Positions 31,201-41,500 of a stretch of DNA of 64,000 nucleotides are shown one piece after another. The first letter of the stretch is position 1, and the number at the start of each line of letters is the position of its first letter. Source of the DNA: Anaspis maculata (taxonomy: Eukaryota; Arthropoda; Insecta; Coleoptera; Scraptiidae); NCBI GenBank assembly GCA_949128115.1, contig OX421966.1, forward strand, positions 5,332,001 through 5,396,000, in the 5' to 3' direction. A program made the translations under genes and the position numbers. Below the pieces are notes generated by a model. The model was not told the origin of the DNA and made no database searches. It worked only from the letters and a program-made list of their open reading frames with translations.

Positions 31201-34200
31201 TTCAGTAACCCTTTAGAAAGATCTCGTCTCCGTCAGGTTGATTCCTTAGGTCAGTTCTGCTGAAAATCCAGCGCTCTCGACATATATTGGGATCAAATCT
31301 GGGCGAAAATCTCAAGTGTATCTTCCCCCACAGAATAAAATATTTAACCCTTGTCGCACGACAAGAAGTTTATGAACAGTAAAAAGCTAGCGTACCATAC
31401 CTATCGAAGAGAACCACTTTCTACAATGCCCAGAAAATTTAGTGTCGCTTCGAAAAAACTTCAAGACAGAAAGGAACATAACATTATTTTTGCAGGCTGC
31501 TTAATGGGGTACTTACCAATGGAATAGATTTGACTGGAGATACTTTCAATTGTCAACAAAAGTAACAAAGAGTATTTCCTGGAAATTTCCGAAAAAAATA
31601 TTCATTGGTTACCAAAAAAAAATGTTTCGATTTTTTTTTCAAATGGTTGGTAACACTTGGGAAACTTTAATGGGATTCTCATGTCTGTATTTTTCAAATA
31701 TGGTTATGCCACTCTAACAGTTTTTTGAGTTTTCAATCCAACAATGCTGTTTGTTTAGTTTTTTGTATATTCGTGAAGTCACAAATATATTTAAAAAAAA
31801 CGCATCACGGTCGCAGTTTTGGGAATTTAGAAAAAAGAAAAAATACGGGTACATTCTTTTGTACCATACTATCCATTGGGCCAATAAAAAAAAAGTTGTG
31901 CAAGTACCCCATTACAGAGGTTCACTGCGATAAATTGTATACCTGATTGCAGATTTGCGTGAAGCTATTTAACCCAGCGTGGAATAGAGCTGCTGGATAA
32001 GTCTGTAAGTTGAAAACTACAGCACCAGCCGGATATAAAATCTATGGAATGTAAACACTCAATTTTTTTATGTAAATTATTTGATCGATAAGTAAAATAA
32101 TGGCTATAATTTCGAAATACCAAGATAATACTCAGTGAACAACTATCTCTCTCTAAGTACAGCTAGATAATCGAGATTTCTATTCGTACAAGGAAGATGG
32201 ACTAGACAGAAGAAGGGGTTGAAGTTTAAATCTCGACGAGGTCTTAAATTAATTAAGCGGGGAATTGAAACTCAAATGCGTTAGGAAATGGGTTCACCAA
32301 TAGTTCTATAAATTAGGAAGAATGTGGAACGGAATTAAATTAAAAGAGTTGAGTTAATTAGTGGTAGGGTTTCACACGTAATTAGGGTGTACTTTTCTTT
32401 CAGAAACCGAACGTAAACTTGAGTTAACTAGTTCCTATCGTTAGCTGGTTTCAGCATGCCTGTGTCACTGTACCTATGTCAAACTGACGTCCGCGCGGTG
32501 TTGCAGATGCCACTTTCAAAGGCTTAATAATTGAAATAAAAAAAACTCACGATTTCTCTTTTTTCTAAGAAACGAGAAGTTTTCAGGAATGGGCTCTTGA
32601 AAATGGAGATTTTGAGATGTTTTCCGGAGTTTCAAATCCCAATATCTCGAAAAGGTAGCCTCTTATCAGAATTTTACAAGAGTAACTTTCTTTTCTAAAT
32701 CGAACGTAGAATTTAAAAAATGGACCGATTCCCAAAAATAATTGAGGGAGTAAAAAATATGGGAAACTGGGGGCGGGTACCCCCCTATCATCTTTGCCCC
32801 TAATTTTTTTTTGATAAAATGTGTTATTATTGTTCAACAGAGACATATTTTGGTAAACGTTGGTCAAAATTTGGACAAAATCGGTTGAACGGTTCAAAAG
32901 CTATGCAAAAAACTATTTTTTCATTTCAACTTTGAAGGGCATATCTCCGTTACTGTTCGTTTTTGAACAAGGTGTTTGGGAAAAAGTCTTGCGTTTTTTG
33001 ATGCTCTATCGATTGCCAAAGTTCCCGCGATTAAACACTGGACACCCTGTATAGATATGTCCACTTTTGTGTCTTTTTTGTGCCGTTGAAGGCAACAGCG
33101 GGCCCCGATCCTTTCGCGTCTTCAAGTGTCGTTTGGGGCTCCGATAAACCCCTTGTGTTTTGCTTTCGGAACTCCAGTGTACTCATCCCTTTGACATATT
33201 CTTGCGAACGCTATTGTGTGCGGCTCTCTTTTGTGGTTCAGTACCTACTGGAGCCCCATGGTGTCTTCCTGTCGTTTGAAGCTCTGATGGGGCCGTTTTT
33301 TGGCTTCCAGCTACCTTGTTGCCTCTTGGATTTGTTTTTGCCGTTTGCGGCCAAAGAGGGCGCCCTCATGTCGTCTTGAGTTGATTGGAGCCCTATCGGT
33401 TACTTGGTGTCTTCGTGTGTCTCTTGGAGCCCCGTCGAGGAAGTGCGCAAGAAAATAAAAATGAGATGATGGGGGACATACTTTATGCAGTTACTGGGAC
33501 AAACAGAACAAATCGAGGTAAAGGAAGTAAATAGAACAAACATTATAACGAAACAGATGATAGAAGAAGAAGAAGAAGAAGTATCAAGACAAATCCAAAG
33601 ATTGGAGAAAAGGAAAGCTACTGGAAGCGACGAAACAGAGAATGAAGCATGGATTCATGGCAAGAAAAAAGTGACAGGAAGACTGCATTAGATACTGAAT
33701 GAGGTATGGAGGGGTAAAGGATTCCCTGAGAAATGGAGAGAAGGTGTGATATGTCCTATTTTGAAAAAAGGGGATAAACAAGAAGTGACAAATTATCGAA
33801 GAATCACACTGCTGAACACGCCATATAAGGTATACGCAATGGTGTTGGAGGAACGATTGCAGAGGGAGATGGATGAAAAGAAGGTGCTCCCAGATGGACA
33901 GGTGAGGTTTCGAAGGGGAAGAAGTGCCGTAGACAATATGTATATATTGCGACAATTAACAAAAGAAGAGCTGAACAAAAAAGCTGGACACCTGTATGCA
34001 ATGTTCGTTGATCTTAAAGCAGCATTCGACAGTGCAGAAAGAGAAAACTGTGGAAGTACTTGAGAGAAAGAAAAATAGAGGAAAACCTTTAAAAAAACTA
34101 TTAAAATTTTTGCCAACAAGACTGAAACACCCTGTATAAACATTGTTTGAGGAAGAATGGAAGAAAGTAACTTTGGACTTGAGTCAATTACAGAGAATGG

Positions 34201-37200
34201 ACCTTTTCAGAAAAGAAAGACAGATGCGTGCAGGTTCGTACCGCGCAGTTGTGGGGTCTAGCTATAACGGCGCCGAATATCTCCAAGGGAAACTCCGTTC
34301 GTTATGAACGCACTTTTTCAAATATTATGAGAGAGATCGCCTTTATTGAAAAAATCCATTATACGTTAAAGATGAGACTTCTTTAAACAAATCCTACAAG
34401 AAAATGGGAGAACAAAAAAAAATTACTTGAGTCATAATGGATCAAAGTTGATCACGGGCTTCAAATCTTGAGCATGCCAAACACCCTCACTAATTCCGCT
34501 ATCGTCCGCAAGTAGATGTTCTCGTTTTCCGTTCAACAGTGAACGGTCCGATAAAAGTAGGAGCTGGTTTTGCACTATAACAGTCAACAACTGCATTTGA
34601 CTTTTGTTTTTGCGTCATACTTGATTACCAATTTGGTAAGTCACAGGTCGTCTATGAGGATTATAATGATGCAAGATTTTTCCAGACTAGATTTCAATCT
34701 AGCCGAAACATCAGCGAACAGTTTCTGAAACCATATTTGTCTTCTTTTGACTTTGCTCTGCAAATCAGTTGGATGAGCCTCAGTCGCAGGATGTTTAAAA
34801 TCCTGACCGGAGATTTTATGCTCACGACCAAAATTTACATAAAAAAGGACTTTGCTGTATGGTTTCGTGACGAGCTGTATGAATTGCACAAGCAAAGGAT
34901 GCAAGTTTTTCATCCCATTTACGACGATCATTTTTGACATTATGAAGAAATAATAGTTTTAACAACACGGTTGACTCTTTCAGTTGGATCGGCTCGAGGA
35001 TTACACTTTGCAGTGTAGAAAATTTCACGTTGGTAATTAATACAGAGAAAGACATTGCTTTTCAAGCATTTGGACGCCGTTGTCGCAAATTAGGAATTGA
35101 GGAACACCATAAACAAGGAAGATGCCTTTTTCGGCACTATTAGATGAAGACTTAGCAGTAGCAGCACGATGTGGAAAAAGAAAGACATATTTAGAACAAT
35201 AATCAGTGACCACCAAAATGTAGCAGTTACCATGAGTTGATCGTGGCAATAAAGGTCCAACGTAATCTAAACTGATCCTCTGCCAAGGCTGAATGATGTT
35301 TGGTTTATCACCGAGAAGACCTGCAGCGGACTTTTGCTTAGGTTTTTGGGAACGGATGCAGAAACGATGTCAAGAACAGGAACAGAACAGGATAACATGT
35401 CGGGGACTATATGATCTTTTCCTTTACTATGTATTATCTGGAATGAGTAACCTTGGAGGCGGAGAGCCCAACGAGCTAGTCGACCTTGAAGGTCTTTCAA
35501 AGTGTTGAACCACGAAAGCCTGTGGTGATCAGTGGTCACAGTATAAGCAACCCCTTCCAAATATTGACGTAGATGTTCAACAGCCCGGATTACACATAGA
35601 CACTCACGTTCCGTAGTTGAGTAATTTCTTCCTTGTCTTGTTAGTGACATTGACAAAAAAGAGATTACCCGCTCACCATCATCAAATTGCTGAACCAAAC
35701 AAGCAACGAGACCGTAGACAGAAGCATCGGTCTGCAAGATAAAAGGACGATCATAGTCGGGACAGGATAATATGAGAGCTGTCACTAGTTTTTCTTTCAA
35801 AGTCCGGAGAGCGAGATCGCAGGTTTCATACCAAGAAAAATTGACGTTTTTTCGAGTAAGGTTTGTAAGAGGAGAGGCAACAGAGGAATGATTCGGAGCA
35901 AATCGCCGGTACCAAGAAGTGGTTACAAATACGAAAACCCTAGGTCTTGCGTAAAGTGTCGTATCTTTCTTGTCCTTGTCTAGCATAATATATCTGCATC
36001 TTTCCCCTTCGTCGCTGAAATTTCAACAATATGGCGGCCTTCATCCACGGGCACGACTTTTCACGATCGTTTCCGATTGGAAAAACGAATGACAATACGC
36101 AAGTTTATACAATAAATCAATAGACAATACGCAAGCTTCGTATACGAAATTCGTAAACAGACGACTTGCTCCCCGTACTGATCAATCACATAACCTAGAT
36201 ATTTCAAGCTGGGTCGGCAAAAATTACATTTTTCAAGGCTTACCACCAGACCAGCGGTACAATGACGATCAAAAACAATTTCGACAGTTTTTATGTGAGA
36301 ATCAAAATCTTTAGAGGTGACAATGATATCATCTAGACATACCAACACCGTCGGTGTTGAACCTGCGCCTAAAACCGTATCTATAATACGCTGCCAAGTC
36401 GTAGGAGCGTTAGTTAAACCGAATGGGAGACGTTTGAAATGATAAAATCCGCGACCAGGAATCGTGAAGGCGGTTAACTCGCGACATTGCTCTTCTAGTG
36501 GGACTTGCCAATAAGCACTTCTTATATCGAGTGTGATTTCTTCAATCCATTCCAAAAAAGAACAAGAGAACAATCGTGATTATTACCTGAACATTGTAAA
36601 TTCCATTTAGAAGGCAGTGCTGTTTCAACAGAAGGATTAGATGATTCTGAAGGACAGCAGATACATTACAGTTATCATCGTCATTGGATTCACTGCTACT
36701 TGAGGTCAATTGCCATGCCAAATGGTACCAGTGTAACTAACTGGGCCGCTATTCTTGAATCGTGTGAGAAAAATCCCTGGGGGTTTTATATAATCCGTAC
36801 TACACTTCTGTAGCGAAAGTTGCCCAAAAACCACTATTTTAGGCAACATTCGCTACATCAGTGTACTGCGGAATGTATTTTACTCCCAGGGACTTTTCTC
36901 ATACGATTCAAGAATAGCGGCCCTGGGAAGTTTGAGGAACTTTTTATAACAGTTCAGATTTGAGAATTTGAAGATTGATACCAAGTTGAAGACGCAAAGT
37001 TATAATGCAGGTTGTTTTACACCATTTCTATTGTGATTTTCGATTACTTATCCCACGGATCACAGTTCTGCTGGAGGTACTACCTACAGTATGAAGCTCA
37101 TACTAGTACAGTACCTTATTAAAAATCAAGACGCTAGGGGTGCTTTTGAACTCTTCCAGTATCTTGATGACTTTAATATCCAGCCGATCCCTGGTGAAAC

Positions 37201-37638
37201 TGTTGCTCACGTCGTGCACCACGCCGATCAAGTCGGCATTCTGGCTGCAAGCCCTGCTGTCTTTCAGAAACGTCCTTTCCAATTTGAACCTGTGAAAGTG
37301 TAACGGACATGATGCAAAACAAACTCGAAAAACGAGCAAGGAAATACGCACTTGCGACTGTCTCGGAAATTGACCAGGCCCGGCGTGTCCAGGAACACGA
37401 TCTGCGCGTCGCCTTCGGTGAAAATGGCCCTGGATTTGGCCCTGGTCGTGTGAACTTTGGACGAAGTGGGGCACACTTTTCGGTCCATCAGCTGGTTGAT
37501 CAGGGTGCTCTTGCCGGCATTCGGCGTGCCTATGATCGCCACCCGCAGCAGTCTCGTCTCGTTTTCTTCGCTAAACCTGACGGTTCCGCGCAGACTGCGG
37601 CTTGGAACCCGCAAAATCACGCGGAAGTTCTTCAGCAT
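28012..37638 (-). CDS. ERAL1: ERAL1, Era-like mitochondrial rRNA GTPase (4 exons, complete)
   Basis: Era-family GTPase; the animal member acts in the mitochondrial matrix, binding the 12S rRNA 3' region to assemble the small ribosomal subunit. Exons 37638-37352, 37289-37115, 28701-28323 and 28205-28012 join in frame to 344 aa. Motifs: basic Ser/Arg N-terminus suitable for mitochondrial import (1-21), G1 GTPNAGKST (37-45), G2 TT (64-65) in HTTRAKS, G3 DTPG (84-87), G4 NKID (153-156, spanning the exon 2/3 junction), G5 SAL (209-211), then a C-terminal KH-type domain (about 260-335). An acidic insert TADDDD lies between G4 and G5. The KH loop reads SGVNHGKL instead of the usual GQKG. Introns are 62 bp, 8.4 kb and 117 bp. 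Length fits the family, slightly short of human (437). It shares a divergent promoter with NTHL1. Confidence 0.93.
28323..28701 (-). CDS. ERAL1: ERAL1 exon 3 (G5 motif, start of KH domain)
   Basis: Acceptor TTGATTCCAG, donor GTATGG. 379 bp, phases 0 and 1. Includes FMVSALTGSGLPEVKNYL, then LLDFLPQEVPYNLRPQIEFF, the conserved lead into the KH fold. Confidence 0.92.
28702..29639. other. ERAL1 intron 2, 3' part: nothing recognised
   Basis: No terminal repeats, tandem units or coding similarity were found. Base composition is more balanced than in the satellite-filled introns. Confidence 0.45.
29640..29945 (+). repeat. Dispersed repeat copy 2 (related to 8150-8540)
   Basis: Shares TTGAAATTTGG, GAACTGATAATTTTGGCTGTCATCTGTC and TTCAGAACAGTTGAAGGTATTTCT-type blocks in the same order. 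It ends at GGGTTACGCCACTG, a sequence resembling the CAGTGGCGTA ends of many DNA transposons. Confidence 0.55.
29946..31015 (+). other. GC-rich island with TATA box, hairpin and an 88-codon ORF; possibly retroelement 5' region
   Basis: Sharp shift to higher GC. CTATAAAACCGACCGACCG at about 30069 looks like a TATA box. 30454-30541 contains a strong hairpin (GTGACAAGTCATCCTAGTGA paired with TCACTAGGATAACTTGTCAC). An ORF at 30749-31015 reads ERWRENRSESRDRGGG and later many Ser/Lys. An ERV-like or Gypsy LTR plus leader is one explanation; no second LTR is visible. No family assigned. Confidence 0.3.
31016..32580. other. ERAL1 intron 2: inverted relative of the 11188-11567 repeat, otherwise nothing
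   Basis: 31600-31960 carries the blocks listed for 11188-11567 in the opposite orientation. No gene recognised in the rest. Confidence 0.5.
32585..33053 (-). repeat. Half copy of the 3179-4554 foldback family
   Basis: The segment 32925-33049 matches the right arm at 4430-4554 (AACTTTGAAGGGC, ATATCTYCGTTA, CTCTATCGATTGCC, AAGTTYCCGGATTAAAC-like) and ends GGACACCCTG|TATA. No partner arm is present, so elements can exist as single arms. Confidence 0.7.
33080..33440 (+). repeat. Degenerate short tandem repeat with GGAGCCCC / GTGTCTT blocks
   Basis: Imperfect repetition about every 45-75 bp of GTTTGGGGCTCC / GGAGCCCC followed by TTGTGTCTT-like words. The same word pair recurs at 44740-45400 and, inverted, at 49540-50110. 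Confidence 0.5.
33480..34075 (+). pseudogene. Non-LTR retrotransposon (LINE) reverse-transcriptase fragment
   Basis: Plus-strand reading with frameshifts: a segment like QRLEKRKATGSD, then VICPILKKGDKQEVTNYRRI, TLLNTPYKVYAMVLEERL, a GQVRFRRGRSAVDNMYILRQ block and FVDLKAAFDSA. These are RT domains 1-3 of animal LINEs (Jockey/R1 group type). The YADD catalytic block is missing and there are stops (for example near 33690), so it is a dead fragment. A CCCTG|TATA end follows near 34135. Confidence 0.85.
34440..36590 (-). pseudogene. Ty3/Gypsy-type pol remnant (RT - RNase H - integrase), degenerate
   Basis: Minus strand, in retrotransposon order: RT at 36573-36061 with YHFKRLPFGLTNAPTTWQRI and the catalytic LDD block (CLDDIIV); RNase H at 35986-35267 with LQTDASVYGL, STTERECLCVIRAVEHLRQY and TTDHHRLSWF; integrase core remains at 35249-34640 (VTDYCSKYVFLFP, YGVPQFLICDNG, then FACAIHTARHET). 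Several frameshifts and stops separate the parts. gag, protease and LTRs were not found. Between 34140 and 34440 nothing is recognised. Confidence 0.88.
36741..36925. mobile_element. MITE with TIR (C)GGGCCGCTATTCTTGAATCG
   Basis: Ends GGGCCGCTATTCTTGAATCG and CGATTCAAGAATAGCGGCCC with about 30 bp near-perfect TIRs (including TGAGAAAA..TCCCTGGG). 185 bp. Terminal sequence resembles the 58024 MITE (CAGGGCCGTATTTTTGAA). No convincing target duplication. Confidence 0.75.
37115..37289 (-). CDS. ERAL1: ERAL1 exon 2
   Basis: Acceptor TTTCACAG, donor GTACTG. 175 bp. Encodes FKLERTFLKDSRACSQNADL to SVLIFNK, the G3-G4 interval. Confidence 0.92.
37352..37638 (-). CDS. ERAL1: ERAL1 exon 1 (P-loop)
   Basis: ATG at 37638-37636, donor GTGCGT. 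287 bp, phase 2. Encodes MLKNFRVILRVPSRSLRG, the P-loop and DTPG. The start is preceded by CATAACCTCACAAA on the minus strand. Confidence 0.92.
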
Positions 37639-37874
37639 TTTGTGAGGTTATGTCGAACGTCACTGCTGGCTGCGGCTGACGTTCCTGTCACCGTGACAGT
37701 CCTAGGGAGTTTCTGGCTGTTCTAGGGGAAAGCTTGCTTGAATGACACTGACAGCTGTCGCTCGTGCATAACCTCACTTTTTTCCAAACAAATGCTCGGC
37801 TTTTTATGCATGTTTTTGTACGAAATACGCTTAGGGCTGCAGGTAAATTTGTGACAGCGCTGCAGGAGGTGAAC
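37639..37874. promoter_or_regulatory. Bidirectional promoter of ERAL1 and NTHL1
   Basis: The divergent start codons are 168-237 bp apart. Two copies of CATAACCTCA point outward, one for each gene: minus strand at 37640-37649 and plus strand at 37767-37776. Between them are CTGTCACCGTGACAG and TGACACTGACAGCTGTC palindromic words. No TATA box. The symmetry suggests one shared initiation region. Confidence 0.6.
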
Positions 37875-38537
37875 ATGGAGCGAGTCACGCGTAGCAGAGC
37901 TAATGTCAGTGGCGAAAAACCGGATTTGTCCCGGTTCCAGAACAAGTCGTCCAAGTCAAAACTTGGAAAAGACGCGTCCACCAAGCGCCCCCACATCAAA
38001 ATCGAAGAAGACACGCCGAAAAGACCGAGAAATACAGCTTCTCACGACTTGAATAAAGACACGGAATCACACGGCGAGGCTCTGGAAAGCACCAAGCGTA
38101 GCACCAAATCTGTTAATGCCAAAGTAGAATCGCTAGAGCCTGTAAGTGAAGGATCTACAAGCAAAGCAAGCGACAGTGAAGCGAAAGAAAGTGAAGCATC
38201 CGAAAGCAAGGGCATTAAAAAGGGGCGATTCAAAGGTGGAGCAAACAAGGCACCGAGCGACTGGGAAGCGGTGCTGGAGAACTTGAGGGAAATGAGGAAG
38301 GGTTTCGATGCGCCCGTCGACACGATGGGGTGCCACAAGTGCCGGGACGAATCGGCGCCGGCGGAAGTGGTGCGGTACCAGGCCCTGCTGGCGTTGATGT
38401 TGAGCAGTCAGACCAAGGATAACGTCACGCATGCGGCCATGAACCGCTTGATCGAACACGGGTGCACCGTGGAAAACGTTCTGGCAACGTCCGATGAGGA
38501 CCTGGGGAAGCTCATCTACCCCGTCAGCTTTTGGAGG
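37875..38537 (+). CDS. NTHL1: NTHL1 exon 1
   Basis: Ends TTTTGGAGG at a GTGAGT donor. Encodes the leader and the first part of the glycosylase fold ([19 protein letters not shown] to LIYPVSFWR). A conventional intron stretch of only about 85 bp follows before satellite repeats start. Confidence 0.92.
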
Positions 38538-41500
38538 GTGAGTTTTCGTCTGGTAGTTTTTGGGTATCCTCGAACTCATTTCCAGCGCTGGGTTGATGGC
38601 CAAATAATCGCCAAAATAGTTTGACGGTCGCTGTATCGGTCATTTCACATGGAAATCGCCAACAAAATCGTGTTAACCGTGTCCGATTTAGTAAGAAAAG
38701 ACACCCAACTTGATATTTTCTCACAATGAAAATCTGACAATTTCGAAAAAAAAAAATCGGAAATTTGACTCGTTTCGAAAAGTAATTTTTGAAAACGGCT
38801 TGTGGGACATCTTTTCTCACTATACGACATACCTGCAACGTGATTATCAGCTTGCTTTTCATGTTGAATAGCTCGTAACTGAGAACAAAACTACTTGGAA
38901 ATTGAAATTCCCACGAAGATGGGTCCATATCTATTCTACAAAACAAATAACCACTGAAATCGTGTTGGCCGTATCCGTATTAGTAAGAAAAGACACCCGT
39001 CTTGACATTTCCGCATAATTCAAAATTTGACGTTTTCGAAAAAAAAAGATACATTTCGAAAAAGTAAATAGTCCCTTGAAAACGCCTTGTGGGACATCGT
39101 CTCTCACCAAACGGCATACGTGCGACGCGATTATGAACTTGATTTTCACGTGAAATGGTTCGTAACTGTAAAGAAGGAACCATTTGAAATTGGCATTTCC
39201 AAAAAAATGAGTCCATTTCCAATCTACAATAAAATAACCAATGAAATCGTGTTGGCCGTGTCCTATTTAATTAGAAAAAATACCCGACTTGACAATTTCG
39301 CACAATTTGAAATCTGACAGTTTCGAAAAAAGAAAATATGACACGTTTCGAAAAATTGAACTTTTTGAAAACGGCTTGTGTCACATCGTTTCCTACTGAA
39401 CGAAATACGTGCAACGTGATTATGAGCTTGATTTCTACGTTGAATAGTTCGTAACAGAAAAAAAAACCACTTTAAATTGAAATTCCCAACAAAATGGGTT
39501 CGTATCCATTCTACAGAAAAATAACCAATAAAATCGTGTTCGCCATGTCCGATTTAGTAAGAAAAAACACCCGATTTGACATTTTTGCACAATTTAAAAT
39601 CTGACAATTTCGAAAAAAAAAAAAAGAAAAACTTGACACATTTCGAAAAATTGAACTTTGTGAAAACGGCTTGTGGGACATCGTTTCTTACTAAACGAAT
39701 TACGTGCAACGTGATTATGAGCTTGATTTCTACGTTGAATAGTTCGTAACAGAAAAAAAAAACACTTGAAATTGAAATTCTCAACAAAATGGGTCCGTAT
39801 CCATTCTACAGAAAAATAACCAATAAAATCGTGTTCGCCATGTCCGATTTAGTAAGAAAAAACACCCGATTTGACATTTTTGCACAATTTAAAATCTGAC
39901 AATTTCGGAAAAAAAAAGAAAAACTTGACACATTTCGAAAAATTGAACTTTGTGAAAACGGTTTGTGGGACATCGTTTCTTACTAAACGAATTACGTGCA
40001 ACGTGATTATGAGCTTGATTTCTACGTTGAATAGTTCGTAACAGAAAAAAAAACACTTGAAATTGAAATTCTCAACAAAATGGGTCCGTATCCATTCTAC
40101 AGAAAAATAACCAATGAAATCGTGTTCGCCATGTCCGATTTAGTAAGAAGAAACATCCGACTTGACATTTTTGCACAATTTAAAATCTGACAATTTCGAA
40201 AAAAGATGAAAAACTTGACACATTTCGAAAAATTGAACTTTTTGAAAACGGCTTGTGGGACATCGTTTCTCACTAAACGAAGTACGTGCAACGTGATTAT
40301 GAGCTCGATTTTTACGTTGAATAGTTCGTACAGAAAAAAAAAAACACTTGAAATTTAAATTTCCAACAAAATGGGTCCGTATCCATTCTACAGAAAAATA
40401 ACCAATGGATTCGTATTCGTCATGTCCGATTTAGTTAGAAGAAACATCCGACTTGACATTTTCGCACAATTTGAAATCTGACAATTCCGAAAAAAGCTGA
40501 AACACTTGACACATTTTGAAAAATTGAACTTTTTGAAAACGGCCTGTGGGACATCGTTTCTTACTAAACGAAATACGTGCAACGTGATTATGAGCTTGAT
40601 TTCTACGTTGAATAGTTCGTAACAGAAAAAAAAAATTGAAATTCCCAACAAAATGGGTCCGTATCCATTCTACAGAAAAATAACCAATGAAATCGTGTTC
40701 GCCATGTCCGATTTCGTAAGAAGAAACACCCGACTTGACACTTTTGCAGAATTTAACATCTGACAATTTCGAAAAAAAGATGAAAAACTTGACACATTTC
40801 GAAAAATTGAACTTTTTGAAAACGGCTTGTGGGACATCGTCTCTTATTGAACGAAATACGTGCAACGTGATTATGAGCTTGATTTCTACGTTGAATAGTT
40901 CGTAACAGAAAAAAAACACTTGAAACTAAAATTCCCAACAACATGGGTTCGTATCCGTTCTACAGAAAAATAATCAATGAAATCGTGTTTGCCATGTCCG
41001 ATTTAGTAAGAAGAAATACCCGACTCGACATTTTTGCACAATTTGAAATCTGACAATTTCGAAAAAAGATGAAAAACTTGACACATTTCGAAAATATGAA
41101 CTTTTTGAAAACGGCTTGTGGGACATCGTTTCTTAAGGTGGGTTCAGTCAGCTTATTTAGTCGCTGTTTTAGTTTTAGTCGTTGTCGTAACAGAGAAGAG
41201 CGTTCGTTCATACAGCAAGATTTAGTCGTAAGAATTGACCAATAGGAGCTCGAATGATACTGCGCGAACCTTCATCTTCATACGGTCCGTGTTCATAATG
41301 GGTAGTATTAATATAAAAACTCGTAAAAAAAATAAGCATAAATAAGTATTTACTTACATTTATGAGGAGTACAACTCCTCTGAAATCGAAGCAAATGCTT
41401 ATGCTATTTTTTTTATTAATACATACAACCCATTACCATCACCATCCATGCTCATACCTTATACCGGTAATTACGCAACCTGCAAGTCGGCATCTTACGA

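Noticed and set aside
34440..36590. An intact retroelement or host-domesticated pol gene
   Set aside because: Frameshifts and stops separate the RT, RNase H and integrase parts; no LTRs.
37309..37725. A 138-codon plus-strand frame
   Set aside because: Antisense shadow of ERAL1 exon 1 and its promoter.
37764..37874. GTG at 37764 as the NTHL1 start
   Set aside because: A GTG start is unlikely here and it overlaps the CATAACCTCA promoter motif; ATG codons at 37806 and 37875 are better.
38625..41135. CRISPR-like direct repeats
   Set aside because: Repeats are ~290 bp head-to-tail monomers without unique spacers, in an animal intron.
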